Source of the DNA: Plasmopara viticola
Lineage: Eukaryota > Oomycota > Peronosporomycetes > Peronosporales > Peronosporaceae
NCBI GenBank assembly: GCA_001695595.3
Contig: MBPM02000010.1
Coordinates: forward strand, 1,054,001-1,118,000
Length of the DNA: 64,000 nt
Direction: 5' to 3'
A model generated the notes under the pieces. It did no database searches and was not told where the DNA came from. It worked only from the letters and a program-made list of their open reading frames with translations. How positions within the stretch are numbered: the stretch's first letter is position 1; each line of letters starts with the position of its first letter. This document shows, one piece after another, positions 35,630-47,662 of the stretch. Made by a program: the position numbers and the translations under genes.

Positions 35630-36580
35630 ATCGATGGAAGACGAATTGCGTGAATCAATGATCGACAATGACCATTGGAAGAGAACCGCAGCCTTTATAA
35701 GCTTCTGAAGCCGCTGTGCTGCGCCATCACACATTGGGATAGCGACAAGGCAACCTTCTCCACAATCTCTGCGTGTTTTCTTCACATTGCGCACAAGATA
35801 CAGATCATCGACGACGATGTACCAGCGCGTCTAGAGTTGGACCGGATGGAAATGCTCGGACGTATTCATTATGGGCTGGATACGATTTTTACATCCGCTC
35901 ACGTCCTGGCCTTTGTCACCGATCCGTTCTATCACGACACGCGCGTCAGGATGACTGAACTACATTCTTCTGAGTTCGTCGAGATGGGATACGGTCCATT
36001 GTTTCAACAGTGTCGCGAAGCATTAGCGCGCATTGCCGTGGACGACCTGGAAATGCTCGACGTCTTACACAAGGAGATCCCAAATTATCTATCATTATCG
36101 ATTAAGCGCACACCAATGTATAGGGCGCGCAAGTTAAAGCCGTCGTTGGTTTGGGCGCAAACGGACGGCAGAGATTTACAGCATCTCGCCAAAGTCTTCA
36201 TTCATGTACACGGCAACCCAGCTGGTATTGTTAGAGGCGAGCGGAACCACAAGACCAACAACGTGTGTGTCTCGAGGCCAGCAAATATGAGCGGAAGGTC
36301 GCCATAGCATTCAACTCGGCGCAGCTGCAGAGATCGGTGGCGAAGAAGAGCACCGACCCCTCCACGCAAATGTTGACGATGACTGGGAAGGATGGAAAGA
36401 ACAGCATTTCCTGGTAAACAGGGGCGAAGAGGACGATGGGGATGATATCGTTGAGGAAAACGATTTTCGCCTTGGACAAGATCGCGCTGGACAGACTCGA
36501 TCAATACCTGGAACAGGAAGATGAGGAGTGTTTTGATATGGAGATGGGACAACTTGAACAAACACACACGATACAATGAT
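35630..36580 (+). pseudogene. hAT-like transposase C-terminal remnant
   Basis: The open segment 35675-36307 encodes SLYKLLKPLCCAITHWDSDK, AHVLAFVTDPFYHD, a DLQHLAKVF block and GNPAGIVRGERNHKTN. This corresponds to the distal RNase H-like/dimerisation part of hAT-type transposases, which usually ends in a GERxxK/R segment. A frame change near 36290 is followed by KVAIAFNSAQLQRSVAKK and another by DQYLEQEDEECFD before the final stop. No N-terminal BED finger, catalytic Asp region or terminal inverted repeats were seen. The exact family is an inference. Confidence 0.6.
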
Positions 36581-37460
36581 TTACGGTTTATGCAAAACAT
36601 TCAAAATGCCGCTTAACACCAGCTTATGCTCTCATGCACAGAACATCAACGACAATTGACTACACTCCTTGTCGTGTTCAAAACCTTTTACAACTTTATT
36701 CGCCATGATTCGCTGGATCTGATCCACAGCCCTCTCACTGAACATTCAATATTTCGACTCGGTCGTGATCTCGTAAGGAATACCTCTCATTCCGAGAATT
36801 GATTTTAATTTTACCACCGCTTCGATGTCGACTTTTTCAAATCCATGTACCAGTTCTGTACTTATAGATATACCACGACGAGGACTCATCGTCCCTCATC
36901 GATGATCTTCCTAGCTTACGCCTTTCAGCCTGCGCGTCGATCTTCCGCTACTGAGATCGTGCTCAAGGTACAAAGACCTTTAAGGTCACTTGACTGAATA
37001 TATAGTAAAACGAGAAAAAAAGAGTAGCTGGTACCATCCAAGAGCACGAGTAGAAAGGTGGCGTGGCCCGTTGGCCAACCGATCTTGAGTGACGGCACAC
37101 GTTGATCACGTCAACTGTCCAAAATCCAAAGCCCTCATTTATCGTACCAATCGCACTGCTACGAACTTTGGCGCCAACACAGTCTCCCCGGCTGCTTCGT
37201 TGTCTGTCGCCCGTCCCTAGCAACAGCAATCGTGTCAGACGGCACCGTCTGAACATTATCCTCGCCTTCGTGAGCATTATGTAAGCTACATTTCTTCCCA
37301 CGACTTTCTTCTGTAATTTTCGTCATACTCCACAACGTGTCCCGTATGGCAAGCGTCGCTGCCGAGGAAACGGGCAGCTTCGCTGAAGCCAGCACAGCTA
37401 TCACTCATTCTGACTCGTGGGGTTTGGCAGAGACGCGGCCCTATTCGCTGCTTGAATCGC
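36581..37460. other. upstream region of the FYVE-related gene
   Basis: It contains an ATG-initiated 45-codon frame (37346-37483) reading MASVAAEETGSFAEAS and ending SHEYETRV-stop. This frame overlaps the next gene's start in another phase and may be a lost 5' part of it. Nothing else was recognised. Confidence 0.4.
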
Positions 37461-39428
37461 ATGAATACGAGACACGAGTCTAAGACAGCGACACGAGCAG
37501 AACTCACTGCCATGCGCAAGCTTCGCCAATTGCACAAGCAGCAGGAAGAGGAGCAGATTCGCTCGGCCCGACAGCGCTTTGTATTTGACAGCGAAGACGA
37601 TGCAAATGGAGGAGCGGGATCAGCGCTGACACTGTCCTCAACGCTAAGGACGAGGACGTCGCCAGGCCGCAAGAAAAGGCAGCAATCGTTTCGAACTGCT
37701 GCTCTCGCCACACAAGAAAAGACGATGCCGGAAGGCATTGAAGCTTCATTTAAATCCACGCAGAGTATGAATTCGCTGTCGTCCGTGTCATCCAATGAAG
37801 CAGCTGCGGCTGCAGCAATGGCACTGGAGCAAGGTTTGATATCTTCCCAGACGTTCTCGACCTCGGCGTTTATGACGGATGACGTTCTTGGCGCGATTGC
37901 GCAACGTGCAAAAAAGCAGCTCAAAGTCGTGTCTGAGCGTCGAGAGACGGTGGGGCGATGGAAGAAAGGGGCGCGGTCCAAGCCAAATTGTCAGGTCTTT
38001 GAGTCGCTCAGTAAGACGAAAGACCAGTTTAGTGTGATGGTGGCCATGGATGTCCCGTGCAGTTTGCAAGAGCTCGCGAGTGTCTATTCCACGAAAAAGG
38101 ACACGGAGTTTCATCGTAGTATGGAAGCAGTGTTTGGGGACCAATATGTCTATGGAGTCAATGTCCGCAGTGTGGAGTGCGCTTTCCATACTGAAGACGT
38201 TTGTGCCGCCCTGTGCTCACAAAGACCCAGGGAAGAGTGTGGGGCGTTCGCGTGTTCATCACATCTTATTGGAAACGGGTCTAGCGGTCGAACTCCTCTT
38301 GTACGATCGGCCAAGCTGAAGATAAATGCAGTGTCGCTGATGCAAAAGCACCGCTTGTTATGGAAACAACGTAATTTAACATTTCTCGACTATCTCGAAG
38401 AAAAGAGTGAGACAAAGTCGTTGACGCGAGTCATGCAGACGTTGGATATGCAAGAGGAAGAGCTTGAAATTTCTTCTGTCACCATGTCATCATCCACTTG
38501 TGCTTCGTACTGCGAGGAGCATTATAGCCCATTGCAAATCCAAAACAGTGACGATATACGTCAGGAGCTCAAAGGAATCTTTGCAGGGTATGTCATCCAA
38601 GAAGACTCGGACGAGAAAGTTACGCGAGTGTTTTTTTACGCAACGCATTCTCCTCGCTCCTCGAAGCTGCCGCGATCGGCTGCCCAGCTTTTGCGTGGCA
38701 TGGTTACTAAAGTCTGTCTTCTCGAGACCGTCGTGCTCCGTCGTCGCTTGGGCCACTATCCGCTCTCTCGCTTTCCTGGGCCCCAAGATGAACCCGCTGT
38801 GACTTCGTACTGTGCAACATGCTACACTCCGTTTAAAATGTTACGCAAAAAGTATTTGTGTCGACTGTGTAGCCATTACACTTGTCGAAAGTGTTCGAAT
38901 TTACAGGAAGTAGAAAAGACGGTGGGGCTTGTGGAGAAACATCGCGTGTGCGTGTCGTGTGTGCGTCGGGTGAGCCACTGCGTCTTTAGTTTGAGAGCTT
39001 ATTCACCGAACGAATCTGCGAGTCTCAGTGGTGACAGGTGGATCTCAACACGAGCTCACCCATCGACGGATTTGGATAGAGTGGACCCCCCTATAATGGA
39101 GGCTTTTTCTTCACAAGACATTGAAGACGTGGAAAGTGGTCATACAAGTCAGCCTAGAGTGCTTGCGGGTTTCGTGTCGGAATTCTTACATGGAAAGGAC
39201 AAGAAGCAAGAACGGCGAAAAGCAGAAGTGGTTGCCCAACGGAAGCAGCGACCACAGCTCACTCTTGACGACGTGACTTTGTGGACTCCTGAGTCGTTTC
39301 ACGGTCATCATAATACGCCAAAAGAGTCCATCTCTCTCCTTGACAGCTTTAGTACATCCTTCTCATCTGCCGACTCATGTTCGCGTGACATTGCACCGTA
39401 TCAGTCATCATCGCCAATGGGAGCGTAA
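37461..39428 (+). CDS. START/FYVE-related zinc-finger protein
   Basis: 655 residues from the ATG at 37461 (the longer frame upstream starts only at TTG). The N-terminal 120 residues are charged and low-complexity, with a Gln/Glu-rich helix (QLHKQQEEEQ) and an Ala run. Residues about 190-430 look START-like (ELASVYSTKKDTEFH, FLDYLEEKSETKS). At about 450-500 a FYVE-related finger has eight ligands: CATC, then CRLCSHYTCRKC, then CVSC. It lacks the R(R/K)HHCR signature needed for typical PI3P binding. Oomycetes have many such START-FYVE-like proteins, thought to act at endomembranes. The Ser-rich C-terminus is presumably disordered. One exon, apparently intact. Confidence 0.8.
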   Translation: MNTRHESKTATRAELTAMRKLRQLHKQQEEEQIRSARQRFVFDSEDDANGGAGSALTLSSTLRTRTSPGRKKRQQSFRTAALATQEKTMPEGIEASFKSTQSMNSLSSVSSNEAAAAAAMALEQGLISSQTFSTSAFMTDDVLGAIAQRAKKQLKVVSERRETVGRWKKGARSKPNCQVFESLSKTKDQFSVMVAMDVPCSLQELASVYSTKKDTEFHRSMEAVFGDQYVYGVNVRSVECAFHTEDVCAALCSQRPREECGAFACSSHLIGNGSSGRTPLVRSAKLKINAVSLMQKHRLLWKQRNLTFLDYLEEKSETKSLTRVMQTLDMQEEELEISSVTMSSSTCASYCEEHYSPLQIQNSDDIRQELKGIFAGYVIQEDSDEKVTRVFFYATHSPRSSKLPRSAAQLLRGMVTKVCLLETVVLRRRLGHYPLSRFPGPQDEPAVTSYCATCYTPFKMLRKKYLCRLCSHYTCRKCSNLQEVEKTVGLVEKHRVCVSCVRRVSHCVFSLRAYSPNESASLSGDRWISTRAHPSTDLDRVDPPIMEAFSSQDIEDVESGHTSQPRVLAGFVSEFLHGKDKKQERRKAEVVAQRKQRPQLTLDDVTLWTPESFHGHHNTPKESISLLDSFSTSFSSADSCSRDIAPYQSSSPMGA

Positions 39429-41672
39429 GACAGCTTCCGGAAACAAGTTTCTCGATGGAAGAGGAATTGTGGAAATGCTGACTACTTTACTATATCGAAG
39501 ACAAAATCATGATGTTTCAACGACATTTTGTTAGGAATTATAAGTACAGGACGATAAGAAGTCCCATTTTTAACTACTTGTACTATCGCTCATTTTTTAC
39601 GTCATCTTCATCTGGACTACTATTCACGCTAGTCATGTGAAGACTTGTAAATATCTCTCGAGCGACGCGATCATCACTCAGGTTCCATAATCAATTAGTA
39701 ATAAATGTGATTGTTCCAAAGGAAAAAGGAAGTTGTCGTTTTCAAAGGATTGGCAATCGCATTTGATAGTGAAATTCTTCACCAGTTTATATGTAATTTT
39801 AGGATATTAATTTATTACAGTGTAGAGGCCTGCGAAATCCCTGTTGGTTACATTATAAATCATCTCGGTTTCGTCGTTACTGGGATGGTGAGTGCGATAT
39901 AAACCTTGACCACTTATGGAGCCACAAGCTTGAGCAGCCCACGTTCAGCGAAATCGTGATGAAATTGAGGTTTCGGCCATCAACCGTTGCTAACGTCAAC
40001 CATTCAGTCTTCATTTGCCTCTGAAGTCGAGCTGCCTCCTCTGTCTTTAGCATTACACCGAAGAAAAGTTGTGTTTCACACTCTTTTTCATTTTGATTCC
40101 ATCTATTCATCACCATTGGCCCTTATCCGTCGGGCGGAAAGTGAGAGCCACACGAGGCGTCACACAATGCAAACCACCTTTAAATCCGCCATCCCAGCCT
40201 CTGCAAGATAAACGCTCTACTCGCGTACTGCGTTTATAGCCAGCTTATTTTTCCTCATAGTGATGTTGAATTCTCAGTCGAACAGTGCTAGAACTAGTGT
40301 ATTTGCACGCTGCGTAATCAGCCTTCTCAGAGCCCGTGACCTTTTTGACTATGCAAGTTCATGCACGGGTACAGACTTAGCGACGCAAACGCTTTGAGAT
40401 GTTCGCGTAGACATTTGATGCCCTGACAAATGTCTTAAAAAAACCATGTCAGCGCCATATTATTTTGTTGTGAAGTGCACGATAAAGACGAAAGCTGTAC
40501 TTGGTAGTATCTGGAGCCAGCTCTTTTTCTGCTGTCATTTTGCATTCTTTCGATCTCATCACTGTTTTCTGACTCCACTATGTATGGATATGACACTTCC
40601 TGCGTATCTGGATTAGCAGAAACGAGTAAAACATCGGTGACCGATTAAAGCAATGCAAATTGTGACTACAGAAATTTAAAATAGGCAAAATGACAAATAC
40701 ACAATATCAATAATCGACAATCTCATGATTTTTCGGTTTCACGACTGCAAGTTGATGCAAGATCCAGCAAAGCTCCACCATAGCTTGCATTACCAACTTG
40801 AACAATTTGCAAGTAAAACCTTTTAGTGGCAATGACGCTGCCAGAATCAACTGAGTCAACACGGGTTTCTACCCTGCAAACTTGCTTTTAAGACTAATGA
40901 TCGAGCATCGAGATTATTTAAGTACAGCCAAGTCCACGCGATTTGGGGTGATATCGCTGGGGTGCCGTGCGCTGTCCGGAGTAGCGACCAGAACAGCTCT
41001 CTTTAATGTGTGAGAAGAAGTTATCAAACCATACAACCGCTCGAGTAAAAGGTCGCGGTCATAACATGAAACTATTGGTACCCGTTAGGATATTTTGCTA
41101 AAGTCTGTGGATAATTAAGTATCTACACGAAATACTACCTTTCAATGGATAATTAGTATCTAAACGAGTATCATAAGGCCCTTAGCGAGCACCGTACCAA
41201 ATACGTTTGACACAAGCAAGTTGCATTAGGGGCGCTTTGCGTCGGCTGCATAATTTATTTTGGGCTCGTTGGTGGAAATCAGTGAGGAAGCTACAAGTTT
41301 GATTTTTCGCATAGTTAAAATCATGGCAGAACGAGGTGTGAAGGTAATAGACCCCTATGTTTTCACTTACCACTCACCTTTGCAAAAGACGATTGAGGTT
41401 GCACTTGCTCTCAAAACTCTTTCGGCAATCTAGTCTCTTCAGTTATCACTAGATCGCCATTTGAATATTTATGTTGATTAAATACAATGTTTGCGAGAAT
41501 GAGCGGGCAGTACCTTCTTGGAAGTTTTTTAACTTGATTCTTCGGTACTTAATTTTGCCAACTTCTCGTTCCTTAACCAGTCACGCCAACTTTTTGTTTA
41601 TTGCCTTGTAGTACCGAATTTACAACATTAAAATAGATTCGCTGACTATTCCGAGAAAAATCTGACCCTCTA
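39429..41672. other. intergenic; one possible small minus-strand ORF
   Basis: The ORF 39877-40116 (minus, 79 codons) has a helical EEAARLQRQMKTEWLTLATV stretch and NLNFITISLNVG, and looks more protein-like than its surroundings. A MADLKVVCIV start lies upstream at about 40176. No family or reliable intron was found, so it is left uncalled. The rest is featureless. Confidence 0.3.
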
Positions 41673-41859
41673 CTACGTGGCAGCTCCACACAAGCTTCTT
41701 GTCGCTATTCCTTGAAAAAAGTATGTATAAATAAAAGGCCCTTTTTGAAATGCCCAAATATGCAACGTGCACGATACTCGATAATCAATCAGATCTTTCT
41801 TTTGCAAGGATTGTGACATCAGCCTTGTCTTGCTCTCAACAAAAGCAACATAGACGTCT

Positions 41860-42155
41860 GTGTCAAAGCACACGATGGCAATTATTGCCGTCCGATTTGT
41901 GGAGCGCACGTAGCTTCGAATTGCCAGCTTACATTGCAAACCACGCAATGGCATGCCCTTGTTTCCTGTCCTAGGGGTGTTTAGGGGTACTCTCGATGGC
42001 GCTGGTGAGTGAGTGGACAATAACCTCGCTATCAAAAAAAACGCTTTTCTAATGGAGGAAAAACCAAGAAATAGACAAACTGCGACATGAATTCGCATTG
42101 TTCTTCCAGCGCAATGAACGACGTGGTACGTCTAAAATCGACTGTTGCAGCAAGC
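41860..42155 (+). promoter_or_regulatory. duplicated 5' region of family X copy F
   Basis: It matches the flanks of copies A, B and E, including TCAAAGCACACGATG, CATTGCAAACCACGCA and GGTACG...ACTGTTGCAGCAAGC just before the ATG. In-frame ATGs at 42087 and 42114 could extend copy F, but siblings do not share them. Confidence 0.5.
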
Positions 42156-42944
42156 ATGGCGACTTCAAAAACCGCCGGCGAAATTCGCGGCGTCATGGAT
42201 GCGCTGAATCTTGACGTGATTGCGAGTTACTTTGATAAGGACAACGAAGAAATCGACCCGTACGTCGTTTGTGAGGGAATTTCCGTTAATGCATTCAACG
42301 AATACGTTGGGGACGGTGAAGGACTGCGGATTGCGCTAAAATTTCTCGCCCTCTATGATGGACGTATCGTGATTGTCGACCTTCCAACCGGAGTGCATGA
42401 AAGTACCGCGGAAGAATTCAAGTCCGAGTGCCTGGCTGCATCGGGAAATGGACGCGAGGTTGCAAAACGTGGCTCGATTACCGTGACAAGAGCTGCCAAC
42501 CCGAAGAAGGAAGCCGATGCGACATTTGGTCCGATGGGATCTACGCCTCATCGAACACCGGCACCGGCACCTCGTTCCATTGCTGATTGGGTGACACTGG
42601 CAGTTGAAGTTGGGAGATCTCAATCTTGGGCGAGTTTGAGAATTGCCGCCAGATGGTGGTGCGGTTATGCTGGGATCCAGTATGTGTTGCTATTGAAAGT
42701 CAGTGCCCCTGGCACACAGATTCAGTATGCTCTTTATGACAGGACGACTTGTCCAATTCCAAAATTAAGACCAAAAGCGAGCGGAACGATTCAAAACGAC
42801 GCTGCTGAAGCTGCTGCCAATGTCACCTTCGACATGCGCCGAATCTTGTCAATTCCTGCGAACGAAGCTCTCCCAACTGGTGTAAACGCAACCGCCATTG
42901 TCGATCTACGTACCGTGATGAATCTAGTGATCGATAGTCTTTGA
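42156..42944 (+). CDS. family X protein, intact copy F
   Basis: 262 residues from MATSKTAGEIRGVMDALNLD. All family blocks are present: DPYVV, GRIVIVDLPTGVHESTAEE, KEADATFGPMGSTP, WVTLAVEVGRSQSWASL, RWWCGYAGIQYVLLLKV, RRILSIPANEALPTGVNAT. It ends VMNLVIDSL, like copy D but unlike A, B and E (VMNQVIRSL). It is the second of two fully open copies in the window, about 22 kb from the cluster. Conservation of the motif core among copies, while ends and linkers vary, suggests selection before amplification. A PD-(D/E)XK/Uma2-like fold is inferred. Function is unknown. The neighbouring PH-like gene is convergent. Confidence 0.85.
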   Translation: MATSKTAGEIRGVMDALNLDVIASYFDKDNEEIDPYVVCEGISVNAFNEYVGDGEGLRIALKFLALYDGRIVIVDLPTGVHESTAEEFKSECLAASGNGREVAKRGSITVTRAANPKKEADATFGPMGSTPHRTPAPAPRSIADWVTLAVEVGRSQSWASLRIAARWWCGYAGIQYVLLLKVSAPGTQIQYALYDRTTCPIPKLRPKASGTIQNDAAEAAANVTFDMRRILSIPANEALPTGVNATAIVDLRTVMNLVIDSL

Positions 42945-43360
42945 TAGAAGATGCGTCGTAACATCATCTTTTATGGTATACTGAGCTACCCGTCATGCGA
43001 CTACATCGCTTTGAACGACCTTACCATACGAAACTTCTTATCTCAACGAAGAGCAGTTGTTTGTGACACAACGTGAATTGCTTTGATGTGTCCGTTGGGA
43101 TGCATCGCAAGAAACAACCTTTTTTATTGTTTATTTTCTTCTACTACCACCCCTCGATTATTATTGTTTTTGACCTTGTAAGAGTATAAATTGAACTTGA
43201 ATTCGACTATAGATACCTCCTCGCAACATGAAATCGATGTGTCACTAGAAGAGTCATTAAGTGTCATTGAGAGTGATACCACATCTAGTGACATTAGACG
43301 AAAGATACCGAGGCTAGTGAAGTCACTTGGCGACGATGTACTACATGGTACTAAGGGCAA

Positions 43361-43975
43361 ATGGATTGTTGGTCGATCGAATTCACACGTCAGAAAACTG
43401 AGAAGGCTTTTTGGGTGACGTCACGATAAAACTAAGAATAAGTGCGCTTGGCTTCGTCAGCTTGTTTGTACAATGTCTGACGACTATTCTTCGCGAGGCG
43501 CAACGACTTACTCGTGGGCTTAATGCCCGGTGTACTTATTTCCCACAAACGCTTATTTGCTATAATGAGCACACCCCAGTAGCTCGAGCACCTTGGGTAT
43601 ACCTCGAGCGGACGTCTGTTCCCCCTTCGTGATGCCAATCGGAACGCTTTTGTTGCCAGTGTTTAATTTGATCTCACAGTCACAATCAATGTTTCCAGCA
43701 ATTCCAAGCCTGAAGTTTTAATCACGTGGTCCTTGGGGTCGAAACGTTTACCGAACGCGTGTAATAGCGGCACTATACACACCCTCCAAACAAGACTAAA
43801 ATCATGTTCGTAAGCAGAAATTTTTTCTTGACGGAGACCATTGTAAAGGCGATCGTTTTATCTGGAGGAGTTACTCTGATGCCAAGCACTTGACAAACTT
43901 TCTGCAACGATCTTGTAAGCGTCTGCAGATCCCGTGAGGTCGCGCGCAAGGCCATTCTTTGACTAGACTTGCCGT
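43361..43975 (-). pseudogene. decayed PH-like gene convergent with copy F
   Basis: The DNA aligns with 58247-58873. The start codon is changed to ACG at 43975-43973. Recognisable blocks are KTIAFTMVSVKKKF (aligned with ETIAFSMVSVKEEF), ANKRLWEISTPGIK (ANERLWEISTLGIK), KSLRLAKNSRQTLYKQADEA (ESLRLTESSGQTLRKQADEA). They fall in different frames, with stops between. Its 3' flank also matches that of the intact gene (GTGTCACTAGAA(G/A)AGTCATTAA). Confidence 0.8.
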
Positions 43976-44349
43976 AATACAAAATCGGAATGTGACTTAT
44001 GACCATCATAGCAAAACCTTCTTAGGAGTACACTACTAGCAGTAGTAGTACAAATGGTTGTAGTATTTGATTTAAACAATAGCAACTTTTTTCGATGTTT
44101 AATATACACTAAAAAATGCATTATCCGATCGAAAATTTTTTATTAGAGTTTTACTCTAAAGAGCATTACCTACTGCAGTTATAAATAATAAATTCATACC
44201 GTTGTGTAATATAGTAAGTTCAGAGGTACTCTAAATGGTCTTATATGCGACGGACAATGTGTCATAGACGACACAGCCGTCCGCTGGTGTATGATGCGAA
44301 GGAAGGGCGAACAAAGTAACCGAGCAAACGAATAATTCAATGAATTGTA
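43976..44349. other. AT-rich intergenic
   Basis: No gene or repeat was recognised. Confidence 0.5.
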
Positions 44350-44810
44350 AATCATTCAGTCACTCGCTTACGCTTAAAGCCTGTACACATTCGTGCAATC
44401 CTTTTAAGTGACTTCTTCGTCGGCATACCTAATTTTCCAAGATCGAAAGTGGCATCGTGTTCATTAATGCTACTGAGGTTCCACCAAGATGTGGATCTCT
44501 TCTTCTCCGAGCTTGCAGTCCCCAAAACACGCCGGCTTGTTGAGCTTCCATGACGGTCGCAACTTCTCATACTCAGTGCTCTTGCCAGCTTGTAAGAAAA
44601 TCTTCGCACGGTGGTCGTCCGTTATCCACTCGCCGTTCTTCTTCGCCAAGTACAGCGTCAATGCGCTTGGCGGAAACGAGAAGCGCTCGTGGTAGCGTTG
44701 ATCGTCTAACATAGTCTTCTGCAGCGCAATCACTTCGGCATCACGTGCGATCTTCATAGGAACACAGCTCCTTCGCAATACACTGCGCAATACAGCTTCA
44801 CCTCGACCAT
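44350..44810 (-). pseudogene. Crinkler (CRN) effector remnant, LFLAK-type N-terminus
   Basis: It begins MVEVKLYCAVYCEGAVF at 44810, the CRN N-terminal start. A one-base deletion then shifts frame to MKIARDAEVIALQKTM and SALTLYLAKKNGEW, the LFLAK-like motif. It continues to WKLNKPACFGDCKLGEEEIHILVEP and another one-base loss creates the stop at 44470. The next frame reads TKKSLKRIARMCTGF, similar to the extreme C-terminus of CRN proteins. Most of the effector C-terminal domain is thus missing. CRN proteins are translocated, usually nuclear-acting oomycete effectors. This one cannot make a full protein. Confidence 0.8.
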
Positions 44811-45640
44811 GTTTCTTCTCGTCAGAAAATCCGAGACTGAGAAAACGAATGGATTAAGAAGCAAATGTGAAACCCTTTTAAAGTCGATGATACCATTGAT
44901 GTCATTCGTATCACCAACAACACAGACAATACTGTCTATTGCGGAGTCTGAAACTTGACGATATACATTAAAGTCGCATTACCCTATGAAGCATTATGTT
45001 CCAGTGGCAGAAAATCAGAACCGAAGGTGACCAAAAGATACTGTAGACATTAAAAATGGAATGAGTCTTTACTTACTCACCTTAGTCAACACCATCCACA
45101 CATGACAGCCAACCCACAGTACCGCAAGATATAAGAGCCAGCATGGCTCACTGACTCACCACTATTTGTAAATACCTCCAATCAATTTATAGTAACAAAC
45201 TATATCTTGTACAAGATGTCCTTGTTCATACTATATTTTACTATCATAATGTATTATTTCTTAATAAATGTGGTGACTTAGCAAAGAAGAGATCATCCGA
45301 CAATGATTTCGAGGACCTATAGACATCGAGATGAAATGACTTCTAGTGATGACTCAGTCGTGACTTACTCAAAAGCGACATCGAGAGTTTCACTGAAACG
45401 ACAATACCATAATGTGACTGGTTCATACAATCGTACTACAGTGACATCATAAAATATGATGGTGATCATAAGCAAAGTATATATAGAATATATAAAAACA
45501 TGACCTTGGTTATATGAAAGGTGTAATTTCATTAGGAGCAACGGAGAGCAGTGGAAGCTTGCTCGCAATAAAAGACGATGCGGCAAGCATCCAACTACTA
45601 AAAATCAGGAAATTTTTGTCGTAAAGAGAAATATCGAATA
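44811..45640. other. intergenic; start shares 5' flank with the other CRN
   Basis: The first 40 bases (CTTCTCGTCAGAAAATCCGA on the plus strand) match the 5' flank of the CRN at 56810, showing a shared origin. The rest is AT-rich and featureless. Confidence 0.45.
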
Positions 45641-47662
45641 AGAAATGCCTTCACAAGTCAATATTCCAGTCGTCGCTGAGGTTGTTAGTACACCAGCGCC
45701 GTCGGTGATTGATCTTGTCGAGGTCTTAAACGTCGAAGTAAGCAAAGTTTCAGAACTGAATGTACAGAAAATTGGACCGGTGGCCACGGATAGCGTGGTA
45801 TATAAGGAGGATATGATTCAAATTTGGAAAACTATATGATCCAGACAACAAATATAATTCTGACAATGAAGATGAGGTCATTCCATCAAAAACAAAGCCG
45901 TATTCACCACTAAACGTGGCTTGGTGCCGAATCAAGCAGTGAAATCACAAATTAACATATATCCACTCGGATCTGCCTGTGGTGCATGACGACTCATGAA
46001 TAAATGAATCATCGGATGATGATGGTAGCGATGGAGATAACATTGTCTTAAACTAATTGAATAAACAAGTCCCGGACAAGTCCTCCTTCAAAAAGTTATG
46101 AGACCGAGAGGCAAGCGGAGGCGTATGCGAAATAATTGGTGCCAGCTGAGAAATAAGTAACTTCAGCAACGACCACGCCGACCCAAGAAACATTTCGATA
46201 TTAGGCCTTTCTCCTTCTTTGTGCCAATTACAATGAGAATCAGGATCGAGCAGAGGTTGAGAAGCTGATGGTCGATATGCAAAAATAGCATGTTTGAGAA
46301 AATTCGTTGAAGAAGAAACCAGGAACACTTCAAACGTAAAACATATGGACGCGGAACATAAACGTCAATCCAAGATCATTAAGAGTTTGAATGCAAGGTT
46401 CTGGAGCTTTAATGCCAAGGAGTCGCAAATGCGAGGACGTGAGTCGAAATATGGTGTCCAGCCAAAAGCAAGCCCGAAGCGACTTGTTGTAAATACTTTT
46501 GAGAAGTCGGCAATAAGAATAAAATGAAGTTAACGATTTGGAAGAAGACCGGTAATGACATGATGCTTCTGGACAAGGATTTGATTCGGGAGAACAACAA
46601 AGTTGTTCTCTATGGTTTGTCCTCGCTGCACAACGTTACTGTTGGTGTATCTGAACTCACACTTCTGATCTTGAGTGTCATTTGCGACGCTGCCGTGCAT
46701 TTGGTGACTTACAAATTTGCCGATGTTCGTCCATATGGTCCATTTGACGCTCATAGGAAACAACGTCATGAAGTGGCTTTTAAATATGCATAAAGCACTA
46801 AGTGATGAAGCAGATGATGGATCTTAAATTGCATCGACAACTGATGAATATATTAAATACTCCAGATGGGCTGAAATGAGGGGAGAGTCTTGTATCATGT
46901 TTCTCAATGTATTGAGCGGATTGATTAGATAATTAAAGACGGGCATGGAAGAGAAAATTGTTCTTGATTGTAACAACCGTCAAAATTTTTGATATCGAAC
47001 CATTTCACGACAGTAAAAAAAAAGGTTTGCGCATTACGTTGAATAGCAGAATTCGCTAGACAAGAAGTCAGAAGTGGGGCACGAATCTTCATTTTTGAAA
47101 ATGTGCGATCACTTTATATGCCGTGTGCAAAGACAAAAATGTATTCATTGATTGGATTTCAGCCCACCTACTTTGATTCTTGGATATAGAGTGGTAAGAT
47201 TTACCTCGAATGTGGTATTGACTACCACATTCGCTCGTAACTTTTTCGGCGAGCCTCTCTTTATGACGCTCGTTGTATTTTCTTGTTCTTTTTATCGAGC
47301 ACTTAATGATTGGCTACCCAGCATTTTCTTGTCTTCTTCTGTTGCCATTGCCTTTTCCGAAGGAGGTACCTCATTCACGCAAAATTCTTGATTTAATTAA
47401 TTCACAAGGTTTCGTAGACACGAAGCTGAGATCTTTGGGCAACCTTTTACTGCTTCATAAATATAGTTTTATACTCGTAAGGGCCATACTTTGAAAATAT
47501 GAAAAAATTGCAATCCCACTTGTTGTTTTCCCTTGATCCCAACGCTTAAGATAAGACCGATATTTACACACACTTTGACTACAAATGATTAAATAAGATA
47601 AACCGATCATGACTATTAGCATATCTGTAGCATTTGTCTGAGTCACGATCAAGCATAAAAAG
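45641..47662. other. AT-rich region with short broken ORFs, possibly the edge of the viral segment
   Basis: Small open frames (for example 45644-45839, MPSQVNIPVVAEVVS, and 46524-46793 with an AAVHLVTYKFADVRPYGP stretch) look partly protein-like, but no family was recognised. They resemble the broken coding debris further right in base composition. Confidence 0.35.
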
